Shown: positions 57,665-64,000 of the stretch, one piece after another
How the letters are laid out: each line of letters starts with the position of its first letter
Position numbering within the stretch: the first letter of the stretch is position 1
Assembly (NCBI GenBank): GCA_018292915.2
Contig: JACVVK020000449.1
Span: forward strand, 392,501 to 456,500
Source of the DNA: Batillaria attramentaria
Lineage: Eukaryota; Mollusca; Gastropoda; Batillariidae
DNA: 64,000 nucleotides
Reading direction: 5' to 3'
Notes under the pieces: model-generated
The model's database searches: none
The model's input: the letters and a program-made list of their open reading frames with translations, nothing else
Told to the model about the DNA's origin: nothing
Made by a program: the position numbers and the translations under genes

Positions 57665-58036
57665 GATGATGATGATGATGATGATGACGAATATTATTAT
57701 TATGTCTCAGGCGCATTTAAAGAAATGCGCCTACAAATATCATATATTATTATTATTATTATGGTGATTTATGTATTTTGTTTATGTTTGTTAGTGTAGC
57801 AAGTACAGAAAGTAAGCGAGACCTCTCTCTCTCTCTCTCCCCCCCCCTCTCTCTCTCTCGCCAGCAGTTAACTGTGCGATCGCTTTGCGTTAATTTTGCA
57901 GAAAGAAAAGCATAGAGACAGTTTCAGCGCAGGCCTCGGCCACCTTTGGCGAAGTGCTGACAGTGAAGGGAGGCACCTCTCATTCCACCACTCAGATTGA
58001 CTCAAGCTTCACCTCAGCAACTAGCTCCCTCATCAG
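43738..58036 (+). CDS. Gene 2: MACPF paralogue of gene 1 (five exons, 3' part absent)
   Basis: Exons: 43738-43798 (start codon 43788), 49481-49706, 50890-51186, 51491-51639, 57902-58036. The last four are the same length as their gene 1 counterparts (226, 297, 149 and 135 bp) with identical phases. The encoded part runs from signal peptide to the second MACPF membrane-segment region and includes the FGTHYIAEGKFGG signature, with no stops or frameshifts. The linker and dermatopontin exons are not present up to 64,000. They may lie beyond the window, past the SINE/LINE insertions, or the gene may be truncated. Intron 51640-57901 is expanded to 6.3 kb by the composite THAP element and a LINE fragment. 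Role as for gene 1: a secreted pore-forming-family protein, by family membership only. Confidence 0.8.
44015..44220 (-). mobile_element. SINE family 2, copy 2
   Basis: GGGAAGCACCCCCAAAGTCG through GGACTCGAACCCGG to CTAACCACTACACTACGA, without the larger composite body. Confidence 0.88.
44876..44970. repeat. (CT)n, GC-rich and (CA)n simple repeats
   Basis: CT run, GCGCGC-rich stretch, poly-C and CA run in succession. Confidence 0.9.
45779..46070 (+). pseudogene. Degenerate THAP-like domain
   Basis: ATGGCGGAAAGTGGAAAGCG is followed, with a shift, by CSAPNCSNNRQI, the start of a THAP zinc finger. After a homopolymer-rich, frameshifted part comes KKDLKWYVCMQC and then FFPDNFTN, approximating the K-W and C-x-x-H-F regions. 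There are several stops. Weaker than the THAP exon at 52,404. Confidence 0.4.
46093..46139. repeat. (CA)n microsatellite
   Basis: CA run. Confidence 0.98.
46140..47570. other. Intronic sequence, no gene seen
   Basis: Homopolymer T tracts near 46,950, 47,058 and 47,272. A TTGTTTCTGGTGAC segment at ~47,003 recurs inverted at ~47,255, marking a ~270-bp inverted repeat with CGGTCGGGTC text. Confidence 0.5.
47577..47668. repeat. Poly-C, poly-A and (GA)n
   Basis: About 40 C, then ~20 A, then GA repeats. CA repeats lie at 47,760-47,810. Confidence 0.97.
48509..48790 (-). CDS. Possible exon with Cys/His zinc-binding cluster
   Basis: On the minus strand a strong acceptor (CTTTTTCTTTCTTGCTGCAG) is followed from 48,790 by an open ~94-residue frame. 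It has CEVPGCIGIG, CAVCGRWAHREC and CYVCVIC, a C4HC3-like spacing resembling a PHD or related zinc finger. Upstream, 49,344-49,180 opens an ATG frame (MAAIGSTGEHLFLPECFEVS) ending at donor CTG|GTAAGT, but the splice phase does not join in frame. It may be a decayed gene or transposon protein inside gene 2 intron 2. Family unknown. Confidence 0.4.
   Translation of the reverse strand, partial: QNTMAIVQGKTACLQNFHKKHADAFRQYVVCRLHEDTKTRAEAYTFCEVPGCIGIGRTGQSCAVCGRWAHRECVGDMGRGCYVCVICQVQYGE
49481..49706 (+). CDS. Gene 2 exon: signal peptide and mature N-terminus
   Basis: Acceptor CATTGCAG, donor GGA|GTAATA. Hydrophobic core LALPVLLLALYIA, then ACTNVLPG, RGVDVTKLDLVPF and EDGY, aligning with gene 1 exon 29849-30074. 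Both genes use the unusual GTAAT donor. Confidence 0.88.
50507..50657 (+). mobile_element. SINE family 1 with 9-bp target duplication
   Basis: GACAACCCT at 50498-50506 and 50658-50666. Head ATAGCCGATTGGTAGAGCGT; body lacks part of the usual middle. Confidence 0.85.
50890..51186 (+). CDS. Gene 2 exon: MACPF first half
   Basis: 297 bp, phase 0 to 0. VTYNIPDQVW at the start and SVNAGVDVQTKKFGFSASAS, closely matching gene 1. Donor CAG|GTAGTT. Confidence 0.9.
51491..51639 (+). CDS. Gene 2 exon: MACPF signature motif
   Basis: 149 bp, acceptor CACTATTAG, donor ATCGA|GTGAGA. Encodes FIRQFGTHYIAEGKFGGIMM, retaining all invariant signature positions. Confidence 0.92.
51880..51990 (+). repeat. CT-rich repeat block, also at 55,667 and 57,140
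   Basis: CT repeats, GTTTATCATGT, CTTTTCTCTTCTTCATTTCC and GATAGTTAATACTTTT, then CT repeats. The same order recurs at 55,667-55,800 and 57,140-57,230. Confidence 0.85.
52242..52289. repeat. (TG)n microsatellite
   Basis: TG run inside the composite element. Confidence 0.97.
52404..52525 (+). CDS. THAP-domain first exon
   Basis: ATG at 52404 (GAGCATGGC context) gives a short charged lead, then FCCAIGCNNARLKKAG and KAFFQFSRGRER, ending at a consensus donor AAAG|GTAAGC (52526). C-x4-C followed by an F-x-F position matches the THAP N-terminus. The downstream open frames (52,754-52,990 with NIYANGCKDIGYYINRC) are plausible but unrecognised continuations. It lies within the inverted pair 52,310-53,827, so it is probably a transposase exon. 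Confidence 0.55.
53865..55085 (-). repeat. ~150-bp satellite array, inverted relative to 25.7 kb
   Basis: Motif GACCTTGACCCAAGGTCAAG near 53,960, 54,265 and 54,566 alternates with GACTTTGAGTCAAGGTCAAG near 54,113, 54,410 and 54,715, giving a two-monomer higher-order unit of ~300 bp. Shared text includes AACATTGGCATTTTCTCAGA. One last unit is at 55,380-55,535. Confidence 0.87.
55098..55378 (-). mobile_element. SINE family 3, copy 3 (truncated head)
   Basis: AAT-repeat tail then CACGCTCACGTGAATCACAC, CATTTCCAAAGCAGAGGGGG and CCGGCCCGAATG-like text, in reverse orientation. The tRNA-like head is missing where satellite sequence resumes. AAACAAC(A)A flanks suggest insertion into a satellite unit. 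Confidence 0.8.
55840..56860 (+). mobile_element. Internally deleted CR1-type LINE ORF2
   Basis: An endonuclease-RT linker-like piece (LSTWINVFLGVLSKHAPIRE, VPPWLTVDIKRAM) is followed, after a large deletion, by post-RT segments LSQLRDITDIHSRTHFFHAH, DYASTIWDNCSE and a C-terminus IDLFKTSLTFAGAFLWNLLP. The catalytic RT boxes are absent. Several stops and frameshifts. Confidence 0.75.
57035..57145 (+). mobile_element. LINE 3' end with (CAT)n tail, copy 2
   Basis: AGCAACGGCAAGTTTGTAAA, TTCTCTGTCAAAACTTTAAC and AATAAAGTTTCGTCATC repeats. Copy 1 is at 55,580-55,672. Confidence 0.7.
57250..57400 (+). mobile_element. LINE 3' tail, second family
   Basis: Inverted match to 40,970-41,130, ending TATCCTGAATAAAAAAACG then (CAT)n and (CT)n. 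Confidence 0.65.
57628..57860. repeat. (TG)n, (GAT)n, (TTA)n and (CT)n simple repeats
   Basis: Consecutive simple tracts. The ORF across them is spurious. Confidence 0.95.
57902..58036 (+). CDS. Gene 2 exon: second MACPF membrane-segment region
   Basis: 135 bp, phase 2 to 2, acceptor TTTTGCAG, donor ATCAG|GTGGGA. Encodes ETVSAQASATFGEVLTVKGG and a Ser/Thr-rich end. Last gene 2 exon visible. Confidence 0.9.
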
Positions 58037-58146
58037 GTGGGAACGCTGGATCTCAGTGTCCATATTACAGGCATGCCTACCGTTGCGGAGTGGCCGTATT
58101 TGTCCCGCAAAACGCTTTAAATGGACAGTACGTCCCGGAAATACGG

Positions 58147-58318
58147 GTGGGTGAGTGGGTGTTTGGGAGCTTAACGTCCTTTTCCACCACGTAAGGGTGA
58201 TATCAAAGACGGGGCAACGAGAAAAAGGCCAACACAAATATTTGGCCCCAGCCGGGATTCAAACTCACGACTCGAGCATGGAGATTCCAACGCTCTACCA
58301 TTTGGCTATCCCGGCTCC
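58147..58318 (-). mobile_element. SINE family 1 with 12-bp target duplication
   Basis: CCGGAAATACGG at 58135-58146 and 58319-58330. Confidence 0.92.
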
Positions 58319-58455
58319 CCGGAAATACGGATATCTGCCGCGCGTCCCGGGAAAAAACAACTTAAAAATTACCACGTTTCAATCTCCGTCGCAGTAATCG
58401 ACCTTGTTGTCGCTCTTGGACGTGATGAGCGAGGTGGCATTACTGCACGGTGGAG

Positions 58456-58614
58456 GGTAGCCGGGGTGGTCGAATGGTAGAGCGTTGGACTTCTAATGCT
58501 CGGGGCGTGAGTTCGATCCCGGCTGATTTGTGCTGGCTTTTTCATCGTTGCCCCGTCTTTGATATCACCCTATGTGGTGGAAAAGGACGTTAAACCCCCA
58601 AACACCCACCCACC
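58456..58614 (+). mobile_element. SINE family 1 with 13-bp target duplication
   Basis: CTGCACGGTGGAG at 58443-58455 and 58615-58627. Forward orientation with the clearest tRNA-like head (GGTGGTCGAATGGTAGAGCG, CTTCTAA anticodon-loop-like, GAGTTCGATCCC). Confidence 0.93.
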
Positions 58615-58764
58615 CTGCACGGTGGAGCGGAATGGAACACAATCCAGACCAGGGTCTTTTCGGCAAGATGGCTGCCATTACGCGCACACGATTTCGATTG
58701 CCATAATCGGTCGCCTTTTATTCTCATTTGGACTAAACCAAAACATCTGACAAACCTGTTTGGG

Positions 58765-58936
58765 TGGGTGGGTTGGTGTTTGGGGTTTAACGTCCTTTTC
58801 CACCACATACGGGTGATATCAAAGACGGGGCAACGATGAAAAAGCCAGCACAAATATTTGGCCCCAGCCGGGATACGAACTCACGACCTGAGCATGGAGA
58901 GTCCAAAGCTCTACCATTCGGCCACCCCGGCTCCCC
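58765..58936 (-). mobile_element. SINE family 1 with 12-bp target duplication
   Basis: AACCTGTTTGGG at 58753-58764 and 58937-58948. Confidence 0.93.
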
Positions 58937-59128
58937 AACCTGTTTGGGATATATTTGTACAGGGTGTAATTTTATGGAGGTGAGCCAACACAGAGGTTAA
59001 ATTGTGTGTGTGAATTTTGGTTGATGTACTTGCCGTTATTCTTGGTGTGTTCCTGAAAGTTGTGCTCTTCCGGATTCTCAAGTTTTGTGTCCCGAAAATG
59101 TTAATTGCAGGCATGCCTGTGTGTTTGT

Positions 59129-59690
59129 TTGCTTCCCCAACTCTTCGCCAGCTCCAGTGGTGTTCCTACCAGGTCATGGTTGGAATCCACGGAGGGCTCG
59201 GAAGCTGGGGCAATTTTTATTATGCATGATGATGGAGAAGAGGATAATGGTAAGATGATGTCATGGAGGTCCGTGTGGTTTGGGACTGCGGGACAGGGCC
59301 ACATTCCACGCTTCCGGTCATAAATATCCCGGCGTTAACCAGGCCCGGGAACTAGGGCACCTGCGGTACCGGCCATGTAATCATCCACATCATTAGACGT
59401 GTCATTCCAAGGGAAGCACCCCCAAAGTCGCACCCTTGAAGCGGGTGAATCTCGGCTGTGTGGCAACAGCCTCCTCATTGGGCCCATAGCGCACCCGCTC
59501 TGGGTAGGAGCCGACCTAGGCCGGAAAAAATCCCGCTTTCCTCGGCTGGGACTCGAACCCGGGTCTACCGGTCCATGGTCCGAAGTGCTAACCACTACAC
59601 TACGGGGGCCGGTACATGCCTGCTATTGTGTTCTGTAGGGGCGTTTTGTTGAACGCCGTTGGTACACATCCAAAAGTTTCCTTCCTTCTA
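59129..59690 (-). mobile_element. Composite repeat with SINE family 2 (copy 2)
   Basis: Same order as 13,742-14,316. The SINE portion is 59,397-59,612. Confidence 0.85.
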
Positions 59691-60017
59691 TTACTGAAAT
59701 TGAAGCTGTGCCTATTTTGTTTCACGGTTTCCAGACTCCATTGGCTTGTGTTCGCTTTTATTGACCGTCAGTGCCCATGTACTGTTTTAAACGTCTGCAA
59801 TCTCAGCAAAAAGCCGCAAACATTGCGTTTTTTAAAAATAGAGCTCTGTCGAAATTTCACTAATTTGGCTAATTAGAAAGCTCCGCGGTCATGTTCATCA
59901 CTGTCTGCTAATGGATTGATATCCTGCTTAACGGCCGACGGGAAAATGACTTCTTAAGAGATTGCAACTGACGAAAATCGACGAAAATTGTAATCGACAT
60001 GTGTGGACAGAGACGCA

Positions 60018-61094
60018 ATGAAAAGTAAAAACGCCAAGCGCAAGGCTACGGACACGACCGAGTCAAGCCAGGACCTGTCAACCAGCACTGAGGCTGCACG
60101 TGAAAGAAAGACTGACCTACTAAAAAAAGGCTCGAAAGAAAGTTTGCAAAAATCAGCGCGCTCGGGAGGAGCAACCAATGTCGTCTATAAAATCGCACTT
60201 CCCTGTGGTTGAGAAGGAAAGTATGGCGACAACTGGTACTATAGACTCCGATAATGCCGCACAGGACATTACAAATGCGGACATTTTGAAGAAGCTATGT
60301 GAAATGTCGGGGCAACTTGACAAAGTGTGTACTTCAGTGGAAGAACTGAAAGGCGAAATTTTCGAGCTGAAGGAGGATAATAGTGCGTTGAGGGCAGAGC
60401 TTGAAAAATGTAAACTAAAGCTTGAGAGGGCGGAGGAAATGGTGATCGAGGCGAAAACTCATGCTTCGGTGGCTGAGAGACGTGTAAACGACCTGGAACA
60501 GTACGGCCGGAGAAACAACGTACGTGAGCTCGGTGTTCCGGAGGCAGAAGGGGAAAATGCGGCGGAATGTGAGGAGAAAGTACTGGCTGTGTTCCGGGGT
60601 AAACTTGGTTTGAAGAGTATGGCAAACTCCGACATCGAGGCCTGTCATCGTATTGGGCAACGACAGCAAGAGCAGCCAGGTAGCCGTCTCAGGCTCTTCC
60701 AAAAGCACGCCCGATCATAGTACGCTTCGTCAATAGGAAAGCGGCTGAAACTGTCCTGTACCACAGACGCAAGCTCAAGAGCACCAACTATGTCATCACA
60801 GAGGATCTTACACCGGCGAACTTCTCGCTGCTGGCATACTGCTGGGATCATCCGGAGGTGGAGGACTCCTAGTCCAAAAGAGGAAATATCATCGCCAGGA
60901 TGAAAGGTTCCAAGACGTTCAAACGTATCGAGAAGAGGTCGGATCTTCCAGACCTCCCGCTGGGTGCTTCTACACCAGTCAACCCGAGGCGCCGAGGACG
61001 ACTCGACCGACATGGTGATTCCTCTCATACAAATAATGACAACAATGTGCCTAGGGATAGGTCTGATGTGGAGGAAACATTGGCGAAACATGTG
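60018..61094 (+). pseudogene. LINE ORF1 (L1/Tx1-like), frameshifted
   Basis: A basic Ser/Thr-rich start (KSKNAKRKATDTTESS), frameshift near 60,180, then a long coiled coil (LDKVCTSVEELKGEIFELKE), then RRM-like text NDLEQYGRRNNVRELGVPE. After a second shift near 60,700: RPIIVRFVNRKAAETVLYHR and YVITEDLTPAN, then a TAG at 60,870. This coiled-coil, RRM and C-terminal order is that of L1/Tx1 ORF1 nucleic-acid chaperones. It precedes ORF2 by ~950 bp. Confidence 0.8.
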
Positions 61095-62045
61095 TGAGTA
61101 CTGTAGTCTTGTTTGTTTCTAGCTTTTACCGTACGCCTATGCCTTCGAACAAGTAGATCGATATGTAGCTTGGAACCTAAGTGAATCAAGAGAAAAAAGT
61201 CTTTACGAGACTGAGCGAGTCATAGAGTAGTGTGATAGCGGAGGGAGGGCGCAGAGCTAGCCTGTAGCTTCTCTCCTGCTCTCACACTTCAAGGCGAACA
61301 GCTATTTTCATTACTGACTAGTGGCGCTTCGCCATACATCTGTAACTTAGCCATATGTTGCTAACTAGCCTACGACACGGAGACATAGCGTGCGGGGAGG
61401 GATAGAAATCTTGCCGCCGACAGTACAAGAGCCATCTTCTACCAAAACACAGTGACTAGTAAGACCACGTGGCAGTGTTTACAAACAGTGACTTCACGTG
61501 ACGGGGTGTTGCGGTCATGTGACGAGAGAGGTAACTCCTCGGCCAGTCGCGATGGCGGACGTTCGAACGGGTACGGATTGCCACGGTGTCAACGTAGATG
61601 TTTCCACAAAGAACAGGTCAGCAACGTGAAGTCAGTAGGACATTAAAATAAGAATACTGTTATAGCGAACATTAACTGTATACAAGGTGTCATGGCCTTT
61701 GCGCTTCGCCCTTTCTTTCCCAGCGGCCAGGCGGCGCAGACTGGAGCGGCAGTTCACATGGAATCAACTTTGTTTTGTTTGTGGTTGTCTTTGTGTGTGT
61801 GGGTGAGTGTGTGGGTGTGTGTGTGTGCTGTGTGTGTGGTACTGGTACATATAACAATACAACTACTTGCGTGTACATGTCTATCTGTTTAGATGTTTTT
61901 TGTGAACGTGTAGTTTGTGCCTGGCACCTAAGCAAGCAACAGTTCAGGTTTACTTTTATATCAGGGTTCTTAATGCCCAACAATATACTGGTCTACACAG
62001 AGCCTCTTTGTAATTGTATTAGTTGTAAGAATTGCTGACTACATA

Positions 62046-64000
62046 ATGGCAAGAAGCACAGATTTCAAAATATGTACATTTAATGTAAATGGCCTGAATG
62101 AGGGTAGCAAAAGAAAGGACATTTTTGATTTCTTAAGATAGCAAAAGCACGATATCTACTTGTTACAGGAAACCCATTTGAAAGAGAATCTTGAAAACTA
62201 TATTATATCCAGTTGGGGTTTAACCTGTGGCTTGCTGGAGGGGGGGGGGTGTTTGGGGGTTTAACGTCCTTTTCCACCACATAGGGTGATATCAAAGACA
62301 GGGCAACGATGAAAAAGCCAGCACAAATATTTGGCCCCAGCCGGGATCGAACTCACGACCCGAGCATTAGAAGTCCAACGCTCTACCATTCGACCACCCC
62401 GGCTCCCCTGTGGCTTGCTGGAGCAGAGACCAATAGAAATGGGGTGGCAATACTGTTTAGCAATACCTTTGAATATAAGTTGCATAGTGTAAAAAAAAAA
62501 GATCCCGATGGCTGCTACATAATTATGGATATAGAATTCTTAAATAAAAGAGTCACATTAGTTAACTTGTATGGCCCAAGCAGTGGAGATACCCCTGACT
62601 TTTTTTTGATACTGTTCATAATCAAATCGAACAAATTGGGAATGATTTCATTCTGGTCGGTAGTGACTGGAATTGTGCATTGAATATGAAACTGGATGCC
62701 CGTAATTATACAAGTGTGTCAAGTCGCCTAAGAACTCGTGCGAAACTAATGGATATGATGAATAAACTTGATCTTATTGATATATACAGGGAATTGTACC
62801 CAGATAAGCGTCAGTATTCATGGCGTCGTTTTAATACTATCAAGCAGGGGCGTCTTGACTACTTTCTAATTTCACATGGACTGCTTCCTGAAGCAAATGG
62901 ATCGTTCATTAGTCCGGGCCACAGATCAGATCATTCTGTTGTTATTATAGCCCTTAAAAAAGAACAATTTGAAAGGGACAAACAGTTCTGGAAATTTAAT
63001 AACTCACTTTTAAGAGATAAAGAGTATGTTGAACAAATAAAAGAATTAATTAATGAGGTGAAAAAGCAGTATGCAGTGCCAGTCTACAGCCATGATAGTA
63101 TCCATAAGATCCCATCAGATAATCTTCAGTTGACAATTTCTGATCAGCTGTTCTTTGAAACACTTCTTATGGAAATACGTGGGAAAACAATTTCTTACTC
63201 TTCACACAGAAAAAAGAAAGACTGAAAAGGAGGAGAAACTGATGAAAGATCTAACGCTGCTTGAAAATAATTTATCCGATAGTGCTGTTCATGAGATAGA
63301 TCAACTCAGGGGTGAATTACAGGATCTTAGAAATAAGAAGTTAGAGGGCATGGCAGTTCGTTCTAGAGTACGGTGGCTTAAAGATGGTGAGAAAGCTAGA
63401 AGATACTTTTGTAATTTAGAAAATAGGAATTTTGTCAACCGGTCAATGGGTTTCCTAGATACAGGGGATGGCAATATTTTGTTCGCCCAGAAGGACATCC
63501 TCCTAGAGGTTCAATACTTTTACCAGAAACTTTATAGCCACAGGGATGTGGAGGATGTGGATTTACATAAACTGATACCAAATGCACCCACACTCACACG
63601 CGATAATGCTGATGCCTTAGAAGGCGATATAACCTACCATGAAGCTGCCCTTGTTCTGAAAAATATGAAAAATAACAAAAGTCCTGGTCCAGATGGTTTT
63701 ACTGTCGAATTCTTCAAATTTTTCTTTTCTGATATTGGAAATTGTTTGATTCGTTCTGTTAATGAAGGCCTTAAGCAAGGACAGCTGTCTGTGACCCAGT
63801 ACCAAGGTGTCATTACTTGTGTCCCAAAGGATGATAAGCGAAAACAGTTTATTAAAAATTGGAGACCTATATCTTTGTTAAATGTTTCATACAAAATTGT
63901 TTCTGCATGTATTGCTAAGCGCTTACAACAGGTACTTCCTAATATTATTCATGAGTGTCAGAAGGGTTTTATCAAGGGACGATACATAGGCGAAAATATA
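62046..64000 (+). pseudogene. LINE ORF2: endonuclease and start of reverse transcriptase, runs off window
   Basis: ATG at 62046 opens an apurinic-type endonuclease: ICTFNVNGLNEGSKRKDIFD, stop TAG at 62139-62141, then IYLLQETHLKE. A SINE interrupts at 62,241-62,406. It resumes with NRNGVAILFSN, VTLVNLYGPSS, a frameshift near 62,610, DWNCALN, YSWRRFNTIKQGRLDYFLIS and SPGHRSDHSVV. After another shift near 63,222 the frame is open to the edge with RSRVRWLKDGEKARRYFCNL, NNKSPGPDGFTVEFF, KNWRPISLLNVSYKI and ECQKGFIKGRYIGENI, i.e. RT blocks 1-3 of L1/Tx1 type. Inactive because of multiple lesions. Confidence 0.87.
62241..62406 (-). mobile_element. SINE family 1 inserted in LINE ORF2, 17-bp target duplication
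   Basis: CCTGTGGCTTGCTGGAG at 62224-62240 and 62407-62423, exact. Minus-orientation SINE with a GGGATCGAACTC B-box complement. Confidence 0.96.

Noticed and set aside
58460..58530. Arginine-like tRNA gene (CTTCTAA anticodon loop)
   Set aside because: It is the head of a SINE with target-site duplications; the acceptor stem does not close.
60269..60708. Minus-strand ORFs of about 100 codons
   Set aside because: Antisense shadows of the LINE ORF1.
1..64000. rRNA genes, telomere repeats, bacterial operons or viral genomes
   Set aside because: No such sequence was recognised anywhere in the window.

Overview
This looks like a stretch of animal nuclear genome, most likely from a marine gastropod mollusc. 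It has GT-AG introns, no operons, long CA/TG and homopolymer runs, many tRNA-derived SINEs, several LINE lineages, THAP-bearing DNA transposons, and a secreted MACPF-dermatopontin gene family. The gastropod assignment is inference from repeat and gene style; no species-diagnostic gene is present. Most of the window is intron or repeat.

Layout. 1-15.6 kb is repeat-rich: a 2.1 kb TTAA-flanked transposon inserted in a satellite, a minus-strand hypothetical ORF with a six-copy 42-bp minisatellite, a two-finger C2H2 fragment, a broken PC4/p15-like gene, a long-TIR element with a THAP remnant, and SINE-containing composites. 15.6-38 kb is gene 1: CCAAT/homeobox/TATA promoter and non-coding first exon at 15.6-15.8 kb, a 14 kb intron full of mobile elements, then nine coding exons (29.85-37.90 kb) for a secreted protein with a MACPF domain followed by a three-repeat dermatopontin-like domain. 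38-42.6 kb holds a repeat family and a minus-strand LINE. 42.6-58 kb is gene 2, a tandem same-strand paralogue with a near-identical core promoter, its start-codon exon, and four further exons matching gene 1 in length and phase. The rest of gene 2 is not found before the right edge. 58-64 kb is SINEs, a composite repeat and a decayed L1/Tx1-like LINE (ORF1, endonuclease, start of RT) that runs off the window.

The most unusual object is in the intron separating the MACPF and dermatopontin halves of gene 1. It is a 2.2-copy tandem array of a 560-bp unit, each full unit carrying a complete type I hammerhead ribozyme (34,694-34,749 and 35,254-35,309). The layout matches a retrozyme, a non-autonomous retroelement that spreads through self-cleaved circular RNA. 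Other notable structures are a ~147-bp-period satellite with palindromic nuclear-receptor-like half-sites, a 3.4 kb composite element with 14-bp TIRs enclosing a THAP exon and that satellite, and SINE insertions with perfect target-site duplications, one of them splitting the LINE ORF2.
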